Below, piece by piece: positions 1 to 8,862 of a DNA stretch of 19,226 bases (position 1 is its first letter; every line of letters begins with the position of its first letter). The position numbers were made by a program, and so were the translations under genes. The notes under the pieces are model-generated. The model had not been told where the DNA came from and ran no database searches. It saw only the letters and a program-made list of their open reading frames with translations. This DNA comes from Kiritimatiellia bacterium (GTDB taxonomy: Bacteria > Verrucomicrobiota > Kiritimatiellia > RFP12 > UBA1067), in contig JAFRBA010000147.1 in NCBI GenBank assembly GCA_017405115.1, positions 1 through 19,226 on the forward strand. The letters run 5' to 3'.

Positions 1-1
1 C

Positions 2-1402
2 GGCTGCGAAATACCAGGCTCCGTGCTGGGCGCGCTTTCGGGAACGGACGGGATGCTCGTCGCGGAGGCGGTATCGAATCTGGCGACATTGCGCTTTGTA
101 GTCCGCGACGGGGACGACGAGATTTTCTCATGCGGCGTTCCGCTCTCGATATACACGGTTCGAGACATGTACCGCTGGCTCAACATCCGCTACGCGGCGG
201 GCGGCACTGGCGGGGAGCAGTCCCGGCTCGGCGAGCCGTGGAACCGTCCCGACGAGGTGTGCGACGGGAGGCACTTCGTGTTTGTGCACGGCTACAACGT
301 GAACCCCGACGCGGCGCGGCAGTGGGCCGACGCAATCTTCAAGCGCCTGTGGTGGAGCGGTTCGAAGTCGATGTTCACGGCGGTGGACTGGTATGGTGAC
401 GACTCGCAGTTCGCGACACTCGCGCACGGCGACGTCTCGCCCGACTACTACGCGAACGTGATGCACGCCTTCGCGTCCGCTCCCGCGCTCGCCTCTCAGG
501 TCGCAGCGCTCCCCGGCACCAACACGGTCCTACTTGCGCACTCGCTCGGCAACATGCTCGTATCGTCCGCCATAAAGGACTGCGGCCTTTCCGGATACTC
601 GAAGTACTACATGCTCAACGCCGCCGTGCCGATGGAGGCGTACGACGAGGCGGCGGCGGAAATTGCCATGATAGACTCGGAGTGGTCTGCCGTTCCTCCA
701 CAATATCGTGCCAGTGATTGGTGGGGTTTGTTCCCGACAAACGATTTTCGTTTCAGCCTATCATGGCGAGGGCGGTTCGCCGGAATCCAAAACGCGGTCA
801 ACTGCTATTCGGAGTCCGAGAATGTCCTTGGGAATCCGTCTGTCGGGCAACTGACCTTTACGGGCGGGGAGTGGAAGATACAGGAACTCGCAAAGGGAAC
901 CACGACTTGGCATGCGCTGAACGCCATTCCGTTTCTTGGCCTCAATGTCGCCTGTGAGGGCGGATGGGGAATCAACACCTACTATGCGTTTGATCCCACG
1001 TGGTACATTTATCAATATGGCTTTACCGACAAGGTACAGACAAACATGACCAGTCGACTAGCGAAGGAACATCCGCTTTTCACGCCGTTCAGGGCGGAGG
1101 CAGAATCCATGCATTCGACGAATCTATTCGTCATAGCCGATGCGGACTACCGTTCGCAGCTTCGCGCGAAGTTCCTGGCAGACGCCATACCGGCCACTTC
1201 GTTTGCGGCAGGCGCGAATCCAATTCAGAATGATGCTGTAAGTGGTAACATCAACTACGAAACGTGCAAAACAACATCATGGCCACGCCCAGAAAGAAAA
1301 TGGTGGCATTCCGACATAAAGAACGTGGCATATTTTTTCACATGGCAACTCTTTCATCGCATAAAAGACAACGACGGAGGCGATACAAATGAACCACAAT
1401 AG
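2..1402 (+). CDS. C-terminal part of a large secreted/surface protein with alpha/beta-hydrolase domain (5' end outside window)
   Basis: The frame is open from the first base and runs off the left edge, so the N-terminus is missing; a GTG at 23 is only an internal codon. The protein is a close paralogue of the last ~440 residues of the 1441-residue protein at 13147-17472; both share DMYRWLNIR-type and HFVFVHGYNVNP segments and long stretches of near-identical DNA. Hydrolase features, numbered from codon 23: HGYN at ~89-92 (oxyanion-type strand/loop), nucleophile elbow AHSLGN with Ser174, and a conserved C-terminal WWHSD whose His429 is the best candidate catalytic His. The family resembles DUF900-like/lipase-like alpha/beta-hydrolases; the substrate is unknown. 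The stop lies inside the next gene (14-nt overlap), so the pair is co-translated. Whether the missing part matches the 1441-residue carrier cannot be seen here. Confidence 0.85.
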   Translation, partial: GCEIPGSVLGALSGTDGMLVAEAVSNLATLRFVVRDGDDEIFSCGVPLSIYTVRDMYRWLNIRYAAGGTGGEQSRLGEPWNRPDEVCDGRHFVFVHGYNVNPDAARQWADAIFKRLWWSGSKSMFTAVDWYGDDSQFATLAHGDVSPDYYANVMHAFASAPALASQVAALPGTNTVLLAHSLGNMLVSSAIKDCGLSGYSKYYMLNAAVPMEAYDEAAAEIAMIDSEWSAVPPQYRASDWWGLFPTNDFRFSLSWRGRFAGIQNAVNCYSESENVLGNPSVGQLTFTGGEWKIQELAKGTTTWHALNAIPFLGLNVACEGGWGINTYYAFDPTWYIYQYGFTDKVQTNMTSRLAKEHPLFTPFRAEAESMHSTNLFVIADADYRSQLRAKFLADAIPATSFAAGANPIQNDAVSGNINYETCKTTSWPRPERKWWHSDIKNVAYFFTWQLFHRIKDNDGGDTNEPQ

Positions 1403-2495
1403 AAGCCGTGACAAGGTAATTTCACTGATGTTTGGGTTTGTCGTACATTCGCTTGCGGCTGCGACGGCAGGCTTTGATGTTGTTGTTGTTGACGCCGATA
1501 CCGGCAAGCCGATGTCGGGCGTCGTTGTGGCTGGATGGTTTGGTAATAGCAATGGCTGGAAGGCTTGGACAGAAGATCCTCCTACGTACGAAGACAAGGC
1601 AACTACCGATGAAAATGGACGCTGCCATGTGAAAGGAGAGACGAATACAGGGGAGACCGGTGTCGCCATAGCTGAAACCCCCGTGGGTTACTATGCGTAT
1701 GCAGGCACTAGCCACTGGTTTACAGAGAAGCCAATCCTTCCGCTTATGCACTGGCGACCAACGGATCTTGTCATAACAGCTGCGCTTTACAGGATAGAGC
1801 GTCCAATGCCTCTTTTCGTGAAGAAGGCTTTTGGCAAGTTCAATGTAGACTGGCGGAAGGTTGGCGATGCCGGGACGAACATCGTTTTGCGCTATGATTT
1901 TCTTGCAGGAGACTGGTTGCCTCCTGTCGGCAAGGGCATTGTCGCGGACATGACGGTTAGGGCGAAGATGGCGACATCGTGGCATGTTAGAAAGTGGCAG
2001 GTGATTGACGGCTCGGAGCGCATTAGAAAAAGGCAGTTCTATGAAATAATGACAGAGTTCGAGTTTGATGGTGAAGGCAATGGTGTCGTGCGCAAGATTG
2101 CACCTTCCAATGCAGGCGTGTTCATTCGCACGGCTGGAGTTGATGGTTATGCAAAGTCATTCCGCAAGTCAGCTGGCAGACGCAAGAAGATTGTCGGTCC
2201 AAATGTTTATGGCGAAAATTATTCAGACGTCAACGCCGATGCATGCCATGTGTTTCGCATCAGGTCGAAATTTGACGAGCAAGGCAACCTGAAGGAGGCC
2301 TATTACGGAAAGGTCTACGGGGACTTCCAGTTGCGTGGCACCTGGAAGGACGGGTGCGATGGTGTTTCGTTCCTCTACTACCTCAACCCAACGCCTAATG
2401 ACCGCAACCTTGAATGGGACACGAAGAACAACCTGTGTCAGAAGCCGGGAGATGTGCGAACGATGATCAACCACTGTCCTATGCGCCTTCCATGA
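1389..2495 (+). CDS. Secreted partner protein with N-terminal carboxypeptidase-regulatory-like (Ig-like) domain
   Basis: A protein of 368 residues. The start is set by GGAGG at 1376-1380, 8 nt before the ATG, which lies inside the end of the hydrolase gene. Residues ~1-27 look like a Sec signal peptide (basic start, hydrophobic VISLMFGFVVHSLAAATA). Residues ~28-110 resemble a CarboxypepD_reg-like beta-sandwich (V-D-x-D-T-G-K-P-M-S-G, then T-T-D-E-N-G-R-C). The remainder belongs to no family I recognise, but shares two signatures with the protein at 17481-18530: GDWLPPVGKG near the middle and YYLNPTPNDRNLEWD near the end. It is the middle member of an overlapping operon; its TGA overlaps the next ATG. 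Export and strict pairing with a hydrolase gene suggest an accessory, chaperone-like or immunity role. That role is inference. Confidence 0.8.
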   Translation: MNHNRSRDKVISLMFGFVVHSLAAATAGFDVVVVDADTGKPMSGVVVAGWFGNSNGWKAWTEDPPTYEDKATTDENGRCHVKGETNTGETGVAIAETPVGYYAYAGTSHWFTEKPILPLMHWRPTDLVITAALYRIERPMPLFVKKAFGKFNVDWRKVGDAGTNIVLRYDFLAGDWLPPVGKGIVADMTVRAKMATSWHVRKWQVIDGSERIRKRQFYEIMTEFEFDGEGNGVVRKIAPSNAGVFIRTAGVDGYAKSFRKSAGRRKKIVGPNVYGENYSDVNADACHVFRIRSKFDEQGNLKEAYYGKVYGDFQLRGTWKDGCDGVSFLYYLNPTPNDRNLEWDTKNNLCQKPGDVRTMINHCPMRLP

Positions 2496-3340
2496 CAATT
2501 TCGTTGACAAGTGCCAAAAAGAACCTGCGCGCGACAATGGCGCACACTCTCGAGAACATGGCTGTCTCCGAGGCCGTGGACGCCGAGCTCCAGACGTCGC
2601 ACGACATGATGATGCCGTCGGCGTGGACAAACTACACCGACCGGGTAAGGGCGACACACTGGTTTGAGCGATTCCCCGGTGGCGACGGACGCAGGCTCCT
2701 GACGTGGAAAGGACGCTTCGCCAACGTCACGAACATCGTCAACTTCTACTCCACGCAGGAGGAAGTGGTTTGCAATGGCGACGGCAGGCCTAAGGACATT
2801 GGACGCGAATATTCGTGGTACAACCAGGAATACTGCAAGGGCAGTTGGACTTGGATGGTGCATCCGAACGAAGGGGGATGGGCTTTCAACAGTTATTACG
2901 ATGCGTCGCTCTTCTCGCATATGGTTCCGTCAGACGCTGCGGAGTTGACAGATGCACAGTTGCAGCAGACGCCTTTCTTCCTTGACTTCTCCAACCCGGA
3001 AATGCACACGTCGTCCAACGGCGCAGTCGTCGCAACCAACTACCTATACCGAGCCGAGATGCTTGCTTACGCAATCCCGTCCGAGTCTTACGCCGTCGGC
3101 GCGAACCCATTGCCAAGATTGAATGCTTATACAAATTTAGTGACAAATGAAAGTGTCTCATCAAGAAACTTTAACATGGCATCTTTTACGGAAGGACAAG
3201 AGGATTTGCCAGCGAATGGCGGAGAAGCAGACGAAAAGTATCGAGATTGGCAACATAGTACGTATGTCCAGCGCTCTTACAAGCGTACGCGTCATCTTTT
3301 CCGGGAAATAGTCAAAACAATCAAAGGAGAGAATGAATGA
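2492..3340 (+). CDS. Truncated, catalytically degenerate paralogue of the alpha/beta-hydrolase domain
   Basis: I chose ATG 2492 (282 residues) because it overlaps the upstream TGA as ATGA. The frame is open back to 2414, but that part is only the other frame of the upstream gene's conserved 3' end. There is no clear Shine-Dalgarno, so reinitiation after the upstream stop is likely. The protein aligns with the hydrolases at 2-1402 and 13147-17472 only from the nucleophile elbow onward: MAHTLENMAVSEA replaces LAHSLGNMLVSSA. It then keeps the WKGRFANVTNIVNFYS, GGWAFNSYYD, YAIPSESYAVGANP and WQHS equivalents. The catalytic Ser is Thr, the elbow Gly is Glu, and the HGYN strand is absent, so ordinary hydrolase activity is unlikely. 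No signal peptide is visible. The gene could be a displaced C-terminal fragment maintained with its partner, or a decaying pseudogene whose frame has survived. Confidence 0.7.
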   Translation: MTISLTSAKKNLRATMAHTLENMAVSEAVDAELQTSHDMMMPSAWTNYTDRVRATHWFERFPGGDGRRLLTWKGRFANVTNIVNFYSTQEEVVCNGDGRPKDIGREYSWYNQEYCKGSWTWMVHPNEGGWAFNSYYDASLFSHMVPSDAAELTDAQLQQTPFFLDFSNPEMHTSSNGAVVATNYLYRAEMLAYAIPSESYAVGANPLPRLNAYTNLVTNESVSSRNFNMASFTEGQEDLPANGGEADEKYRDWQHSTYVQRSYKRTRHLFREIVKTIKGENE

Positions 3341-4323
3341 AAAAATTGTTCTTTGCGATGGCTACGATTAGCATTGCCAGTTCAGGGTGTGCGTCTGAGA
3401 GGTTGCGTGTCACTGTGACGGACAGCGAGGGGCTACCTATATCAAATGCAACGGTTAATGTCAGTTTTACGTCTGGGCATGTCGTCTTTGGGAAGGGGAA
3501 GCCTCATCATTATATGGGGAAAACGGGCATGGATGGTAGGGCCGTTGTCAAATTCAACTGTGCTAGTTCCGATGTCCATTGGGCAGTCGAGGCCAATGGT
3601 TATTATCCAAGTGATTTTCGCAAAGAGGTTTTTAGAATAGAGGTAATTCAAATTCCCCCCATCTTTTACAAAGTAAACATGCTCGAACACGAGAAGGAAG
3701 GGAAGGTGACACTTTGGAAGAAGAAAAATCCTCAACCTATGATTGTACATGGCGTGGGTTACGAGGAAGACGAACATCAAGTGCCTCGTAAAAACGGCCG
3801 ATATGGGTTTGACATGATGAAGTACGATTGGTTGCCGCCTTTAGGCAAGGGCGAAGTTGTAGATTTCTACTTCATTAGACGGATTGGCGAGGAAGTAGAT
3901 GATGGGGTATGGGGGTGGCTGGAGTTCCCCGAAAAGTGTGGAATGTACACGGGCAAACAGACTGGATGCAAAAACTTCCCATCAACATACGGGGCAGATA
4001 CTAATGCTGTGTACAAATTACGTATTCCCTTTATCTTTGATCATGCTGACGATGGTAAAAAGGGAATTACATACAAAGACATTGTGAACGAGGATGAATA
4101 CGGTGTGTTACGAACTCGTGTTGTGTGCGATGCTCGCGGAAACATTGTCAAAGCCAACTATTCCAAGGTGCTTGGGCCTTTTCGGTTCGGGGATTGGTGC
4201 GGAAAATGGGTGATACTCACTCGTAGCGCTGTGTTTAACCCTCGCGTGAACGACCCGAATTTGGAATCAGATCCAGAACATAGTTACGACCCAAAAGTAA
4301 AGCGTCCGTTACTTGCGCCATAA
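3337..4323 (+). CDS. Divergent secreted (possibly lipo-) partner protein with Ig-like N-terminal domain
   Basis: A protein of 328 residues. ATG 3337 overlaps the previous TGA (ATGA) and has AGGAGA at 3325-3330, 6 nt upstream. The N-terminus is a signal sequence ending in SSGC (Cys18), so it may be lipidated, although Ser at -3 is a weak lipobox residue. Residues ~23-100 carry the same carboxypeptidase-regulatory-like pattern as its paralogues (V-T-D-S-E-G-L-P-I-S-N-A, then G-M-D-G-R-A). The family signatures are present but altered: YDWLPPLGKG and NPRVNDPNLESD. The sequence is visibly more A/T-rich than the glycosidase gene downstream. It is the last gene of the four-gene operon and is paired with the truncated hydrolase. 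Function is unknown; an immunity or accessory role is inferred from the pairing only. Confidence 0.78.
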   Translation: MKKLFFAMATISIASSGCASERLRVTVTDSEGLPISNATVNVSFTSGHVVFGKGKPHHYMGKTGMDGRAVVKFNCASSDVHWAVEANGYYPSDFRKEVFRIEVIQIPPIFYKVNMLEHEKEGKVTLWKKKNPQPMIVHGVGYEEDEHQVPRKNGRYGFDMMKYDWLPPLGKGEVVDFYFIRRIGEEVDDGVWGWLEFPEKCGMYTGKQTGCKNFPSTYGADTNAVYKLRIPFIFDHADDGKKGITYKDIVNEDEYGVLRTRVVCDARGNIVKANYSKVLGPFRFGDWCGKWVILTRSAVFNPRVNDPNLESDPEHSYDPKVKRPLLAP

Positions 4324-4397
4324 AATAAAAGCTACAATATGCGAATGGGCAGCCGACATGGGTGTAATCTGCTGAGAATATGCGGACGGGGATTTTT

Positions 4398-4429
4398 TGG
4401 TATAATACTGCTGTTAACAAAAAGGGGAG
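4398..4429 (+). promoter_or_regulatory. Extended -10 promoter and Shine-Dalgarno for the GH89-like gene
   Basis: An extended -10, TGGTATAAT, lies at 4398-4406. No good -35 sits 17 nt upstream, which fits an extended -10 promoter. The predicted start is near 4413, giving a short leader that contains AGGGGAG (4423-4429) before ATG 4436. Of the promoters seen here, this is the clearest with a proper Shine-Dalgarno. Confidence 0.6.
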
Positions 4430-4435
4430 TTCGGA

Positions 4436-7400
4436 ATGTTCGAGAAGATGATTCCGCTTGTCGCGGTCGTGCTCGCGTTGTCCGCGGCCGATGCGCGTGA
4501 GACAAAACTGATAGCGCACGGATGGGACTGCCAGTCGGCCCATCCTACGGATGTCCTCGCGAGCGCCGACAAATTCGACAAGACGGCGCTCGACGGCATC
4601 TCGCTGTCCGTCAGGTTCACTAACGCGGAGCATGGCGTCGTCTGCTCGTACAAGACGATGATGACAGACCCGGCGTGGAAGTGGAGCGACGTCGCAACGC
4701 TCGCGCCCGTTCTCCGCGAGATTGTCAAGCACCGGTCGCTAAGGGAGTCGCTGCTCTCGTCGTTCCGCTGCCCCAAGCCCCGCCTCGACTGGCGCGACGA
4801 CGCGGCGTGGGCGAACTTCGCCAACAACATGCGCATCCTCGCCCGGCTCGCGCGCGAGGGAAACGTCAAGGGCATCATGATCGACCCCGAGGACTATCCC
4901 CGCACCAGGCAGTTCTACCTGCAGGACGGCGACGGCTCGTACGACGAGACCGTGAAGCGCGCGCGCCAGCGCGGCCGGGAGGTGTTCTCAGCGGTCTTCG
5001 AGGAGAAGCCCGACGCCGTCGTCATGGCCTTCTGGCTCCTCTCCACCGACAAGCACGTCTATAACTCATCCGACCCCGCAAAGGCGATGCGCGACAACGG
5101 ATGCCTCTTCCCCGCGTTCATGGACGGCATCCTCGACGTGCTGCCGCCCACTGCACTCCTTGTGGACGGCAACGAGGGCACGTACCGCGCCGAGGCGCCA
5201 TACGGCGACCACTTCGCCGACGCGTGCCGACAGCGCCGCAACGCGCTAGACCTCATATCGCCGGAGAACCGCGACAAGTACCGCGTGCAGCACCGCGTCG
5301 GCGCGGGGTTCTTCCTGGACGGATACTGGTATCCGCCGGAGAACAAGTGGTATATGCCGCCGTTCGACGACTCCCGCGCCGAGTGGCTCGGCCTCAACCT
5401 CGCGGCGGCGGCCGACGCGGCCGACTACGTCTGGCTCGACGACGAATGGCGCACGTACGTCCGCTGGAAGCAGTCCGATGCTCCTGGGATGCACATCGGC
5501 GACCATTTCCTGACGCGCCCCTCGTGGGACGAGATCATGCCTGGCTTCTGGAAGGAGGTCAAGTCCGCCCTCAATCCGCTCGACGTCGAATACGGACGCC
5601 GCTTCAAGGTCGCCGGGGAGCGTCCGCTCACGGTGAGGAACCCGCGCTCGACCACAGTCACAGGTGTGAAGTACGGCGAGATCTACGAGGTTGTCGGAAG
5701 CCCTCTTGCCCCGCGCGGTAGCCTTCGTGTTGACTGGAGGAAGGACAACGCAGGGAAATGGGCCGGCAGGGCGGCAGGCGTGCTGCTCGTGGACGGCAGG
5801 GCCGTTTTCCGCGTGCCTCAGGGAGTCGACGCATTCTCCGTCATATACCTTCCTGGCTGCGCCAAGGGAGGATCCACGGACTTCTCCGAGATGACCGTGA
5901 ACAGGCTGGAGGTGCTTTCCGACGAGGAACGTACGCTGACGGCGGCGTCCGACGAGCTCTACCGCTACTGGCGGCTCATTACTAGGGACTCCCACGTCGT
6001 GCCGGTCAGGCTCCGCGTCGATCCGTCTGTCTCGAAGAGCGGCAACGACGCCTACTCGATCGTCACTAAGGGTGATGTTGCCGTCATCACCGGCTCGAAC
6101 GCGCGGAGCGTCCTGTATGGCGTGTACGACCTTCTGGAGCGGCGCGGCGGATGCGGCTGGTTCTGGGACGGCGACAGGATCCCAAAGAAGAAGACCATCG
6201 ACGTCTCCGGCCTCGACGTGCACGAGGAGTCGAAGTTCGCCTGGCGCGGCATCCGCTACTTCGCCCACCGGGGCCTCACGCGCTTCCAGGCCGAGCACTG
6301 GGGGTTCGAGGAATGGAAGCGCGAGATAGACTGGTGCCTCAAGAAGCGCCTAAACCTCTTCATGCCGCGCATCGGGCAGGACGACATCTTCCAGAAGGCG
6401 TTTCCGAAGGTGTGCGCCTATCCGGACGCCGCGAAGCCGCTCCCCGGGCAGGGCAGCCGCTACGACAACCGCTCGCTCTTCTGGCCGCTCGAGTTCCGCG
6501 GCGAGCTGCGCAAGAAGGTGATGACGTATGCCTTCAGGCACGGCATGATCGCCCCGAACGACTTCGGCACGATGACGCACTGGTACTCCCGCACGCCGCA
6601 GGACTTCCTGGACAACATGAAGCCGGCGTTCCTGCCGCAGGCGCCGGGCGCGTACGGCGAGCCGTCCGGGCTCGTCTGGGACATACGCGACAGGAAGTGG
6701 ATGGACGCCTACTGGCGGATCACCGATGCCGACATTCGTGAATACGGAAGACCGGGTCTCCTGCACACGATCGGCATAGCGGAGCGGCGCGTGTCGACGA
6801 ACAGGGCCGAGAACCTCGCCATGAAGACGAAGCTCACCAAGTCTCTGCTTTCCGAAGCGAAGCGTCGCCATCCGGAGTCGACGCGTCTTCTCGCCGGATG
6901 GGACCTCTACTGCATGAAAGACCCCAAGGAGGTGAAGGCGTTCCTGAAGAACATACCGGAAGACGTCGTCATCTGGGACTACGAGGCCGACGCTTCCATC
7001 AACACGTGGTTCGGCGAGTGGGACGTCGTCGGTAGGCGACCCTACGTGTTCGGCGTGTTCATGGCGTACGAGGCAGGGCTGGACGCGCGCACCGACTACG
7101 CGAAGATAGCGGCGCGCCAGAGGCTCGTCGCGGACGACCCGATGTGCAAAGGCTACATACTCTGGCCCGAGTCGAGCCATGTCGACTCCGTCGGCATCGA
7201 GTGGTTCACGAAGAACGCTTGGCGCGCCGACGCGCCGGACGTCGCTCCTGTCGTCGCCGACTACTGCGAGCGGCGCTATCCCGAGGAGGCGCGCGCGATG
7301 TCCGACCTCTGGATGAAGACGATACCCGTCTCGACGAACATGCAGAACGTCTGGCGATGGAATGCGTTCCTGCCGATCCTGCGAGAGATGGGCGAGGGCC

Positions 7401-8053
7401 TGGTGACGGCGAAGGGGCGCGGCCGCTGGCCCGAGGCTAAGCAGAAGGGCTTCTTCGCCGACCTGCCGGAAGTCGTGAAGACGCTCAAGTCGCTCGACTG
7501 GGAGAAGGACGAGTTCCTGAGGCGCGACATGATGGACGTCGCCCGCGTCTGGGCCGACCGCCTCGCCATCGACGCGGAGAACGCGATGTTCTGCGAATAC
7601 TTCAAGTGGCTGGACGGAGACGAGGGCGCGGCGAAGAGGTTTGACGCGCTGGCGGACGCAACATACGCGCGGCTTGACGCGCTCGCGTCGCTTCTCGCCC
7701 TGCATACCGACTTCTCGGTCTGCGACTCTTACGACAGGCTCGCGAAGGTGCACCCGATCGCATACTCCGGCTTCTCGTCGGTGCTGGTCGACAACATTGC
7801 GAACTACTACTGCACGTCACACCAGGCGGAACTCGCGCGGCACTGCTACCTGCCGGCGTTTCGGCATTTCGTCGGGCTTCTCAAGGCGAAGATGGCCGCC
7901 GGCGACAGGACGCCCGTCGGGAAGGGCGCGCTGGAGGAGTTCAGGAACCGAGCGATGGCGATGTCGGTCTGGGCACTTCGGCTCGACGTGCCGCGCACGC
8001 GCGAGGCGTTCAACCGCGCCCTCGACGCCGTCCGTTCGGCCGCCGGACTCTGA
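4436..8053 (+). CDS. Very large secreted glycoside hydrolase: N-terminal barrel-like module fused to a GH89-like (alpha-N-acetylglucosaminidase) module
   Basis: A protein of 1205 residues with a Sec signal peptide (residues 1-20, ADA/RE cleavage), so it is exported. Residues ~24-385 form a module I cannot assign; it looks like a (beta/alpha) glycosidase-type barrel (GIMIDPEDY, LVDGNEGTY, YVWLDDEW). Residues ~390-500 look beta-rich. Residues ~505-1200 follow the GH89 plan: an N-terminal small domain (VITGSNARSVLYGVYDLLE), then WRGIRYFAHRG and EEWKREIDWCLKKRLNLFM..GQDDIF, matching the NAGLU signature RWEREIDWMALNGINL..GQEAIW. By that alignment Glu783 (IAERR) takes the acid/base position and Glu912 (LWPESS) the nucleophile position. 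GH89 enzymes remove terminal alpha-GlcNAc, for example from mucin or heparan sulfate. The match is divergent, so the substrate is uncertain. The gene is monocistronic, with its own promoter upstream and a new one downstream. Confidence 0.75.
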   Translation: MFEKMIPLVAVVLALSAADARETKLIAHGWDCQSAHPTDVLASADKFDKTALDGISLSVRFTNAEHGVVCSYKTMMTDPAWKWSDVATLAPVLREIVKHRSLRESLLSSFRCPKPRLDWRDDAAWANFANNMRILARLAREGNVKGIMIDPEDYPRTRQFYLQDGDGSYDETVKRARQRGREVFSAVFEEKPDAVVMAFWLLSTDKHVYNSSDPAKAMRDNGCLFPAFMDGILDVLPPTALLVDGNEGTYRAEAPYGDHFADACRQRRNALDLISPENRDKYRVQHRVGAGFFLDGYWYPPENKWYMPPFDDSRAEWLGLNLAAAADAADYVWLDDEWRTYVRWKQSDAPGMHIGDHFLTRPSWDEIMPGFWKEVKSALNPLDVEYGRRFKVAGERPLTVRNPRSTTVTGVKYGEIYEVVGSPLAPRGSLRVDWRKDNAGKWAGRAAGVLLVDGRAVFRVPQGVDAFSVIYLPGCAKGGSTDFSEMTVNRLEVLSDEERTLTAASDELYRYWRLITRDSHVVPVRLRVDPSVSKSGNDAYSIVTKGDVAVITGSNARSVLYGVYDLLERRGGCGWFWDGDRIPKKKTIDVSGLDVHEESKFAWRGIRYFAHRGLTRFQAEHWGFEEWKREIDWCLKKRLNLFMPRIGQDDIFQKAFPKVCAYPDAAKPLPGQGSRYDNRSLFWPLEFRGELRKKVMTYAFRHGMIAPNDFGTMTHWYSRTPQDFLDNMKPAFLPQAPGAYGEPSGLVWDIRDRKWMDAYWRITDADIREYGRPGLLHTIGIAERRVSTNRAENLAMKTKLTKSLLSEAKRRHPESTRLLAGWDLYCMKDPKEVKAFLKNIPEDVVIWDYEADASINTWFGEWDVVGRRPYVFGVFMAYEAGLDARTDYAKIAARQRLVADDPMCKGYILWPESSHVDSVGIEWFTKNAWRADAPDVAPVVADYCERRYPEEARAMSDLWMKTIPVSTNMQNVWRWNAFLPILREMGEGLVTAKGRGRWPEAKQKGFFADLPEVVKTLKSLDWEKDEFLRRDMMDVARVWADRLAIDAENAMFCEYFKWLDGDEGAAKRFDALADATYARLDALASLLALHTDFSVCDSYDRLAKVHPIAYSGFSSVLVDNIANYYCTSHQAELARHCYLPAFRHFVGLLKAKMAAGDRTPVGKGALEEFRNRAMAMSVWALRLDVPRTREAFNRALDAVRSAAGL

Positions 8054-8062
8054 CACGGCGGC

Positions 8063-8091
8063 TTGACATTGAGCCGAAATTCTAGGATAAT
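8063..8091 (+). promoter_or_regulatory. Canonical -35/-10 promoter for the phosphatase-dus pair, predicted leaderless
   Basis: TTGACA (8063-8068), a 17-bp spacer and GATAAT (8086-8091) are followed by 6 nt and ATG 8098. A start about 7 nt after the -10 falls on the A of the ATG, and no Shine-Dalgarno is present. Confidence 0.75.
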
Positions 8092-8097
8092 GGACGT

Positions 8098-8862
8098 ATG
8101 TTTGGATTCGGCAGAGTCGACAAAGCACCGGCCAGCGAGCCCGAGGCCGTGTTCGTGAGCGAGACGGGCCTCGTGCGCGCGGACAACCAGGACAACGTGC
8201 TGGTTGCCGTCGCGCGCGGCGTGTTCTGCGTGGCGGACGGCATGGGCGGCGGCGCGGAGGGCGCCAAGGCGAGCGCCACGGTATGCCATGAACTGAAGCT
8301 CATGACGCATGCGGCCGGCGAAACCCTTGCAGAGCGTGTCGACGCCGTCCGGTCCTCGTTGGAGGACGCGAACGCGGCAATATACGAATATGCCAGCGCG
8401 AGCGGGATAGGCAAGATGGGCTCGACTGCGGCGGTCCTGGCGCTCGATCCCGAAAGCCGTTCGCGCGCGGCAGTCGTGCATGTCGGCGACAGCCGCGTAT
8501 ACCGCATCCGCGGCGGGCTCGTCTCGCTTCTTACGCGCGACCACTCGGTCGGCCGCGAGCTGAGCGACTTCGCCGGGTCCCGAGCCGAGGAGCTGCGCGC
8601 CCGCTCCAACCCCCTCTCGCACGTTCTGACGCGGGCGATAGGCGTGCAGCCTTCGGTGCGCTGCGACGTGCGCGAGGTCGACGTCCGCCCCGGCGACCGC
8701 TTCGTGCTGTGTACCGACGGCGTGCACGACGTCGTCTCGGACGCCAGGCTGGGCGTCTTCGCCGCCGTCGGCAACCTGGAGTCCGCCGCGTCGCGCATCG
8801 CGGACGAAGTCGTCAGGGGCGGCGCCCCCGACAACTACTCCTTCGTCCTGGTGGGCATATGA
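8098..8862 (+). CDS. PP2C-family (PPM) serine/threonine protein phosphatase
   Basis: A protein of 254 residues, close to the usual size of stand-alone bacterial PP2C phosphatases (PphA/Stp type). The metal-binding motifs appear in order: VRADNQD with Asp32, VADGMGGGAEG with Asp47 and Gly48, MGSTAAVLALD, VHVGDSRVYRI, LTRDHS, LTRAIG, CTDGVHD with Asp207, and the terminal APDNYS with Asp245-Asn246. All residues expected to hold the two Mn/Mg ions are present, so it should be active in dephosphorylating Ser/Thr proteins in the cytoplasm. No transmembrane or extra sensory domain is visible. No kinase partner lies beside it. Its stop codon overlaps the next start (ATGA), coupling it to the dihydrouridine synthase gene. 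The start follows the promoter directly, with no Shine-Dalgarno. Confidence 0.92.
   Translation: MFGFGRVDKAPASEPEAVFVSETGLVRADNQDNVLVAVARGVFCVADGMGGGAEGAKASATVCHELKLMTHAAGETLAERVDAVRSSLEDANAAIYEYASASGIGKMGSTAAVLALDPESRSRAAVVHVGDSRVYRIRGGLVSLLTRDHSVGRELSDFAGSRAEELRARSNPLSHVLTRAIGVQPSVRCDVREVDVRPGDRFVLCTDGVHDVVSDARLGVFAAVGNLESAASRIADEVVRGGAPDNYSFVLVGI

Noticed and set aside
23..1402. Complete gene starting at GTG 23
   Set aside because: The frame is open to the window edge, upstream codons match the paralogue, and no Shine-Dalgarno precedes 23.
2414..2491. N-terminal extension MGHEEQP of the truncated hydrolase
   Set aside because: The same MGHEEQP appears at 18470, because both are the alternate frame of the conserved 3' end of the partner genes. 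The ATGA overlap at 2492 is the better start.
6350..7753. Long open frame on the - strand (also 9723-11240, 11271-12467, 14065-15393, 15808-16932)
   Set aside because: Each is an Arg/Val/Ala/His-rich shadow of a strong + strand gene, caused by GC-rich codon use. No promoter, Shine-Dalgarno or family motif.
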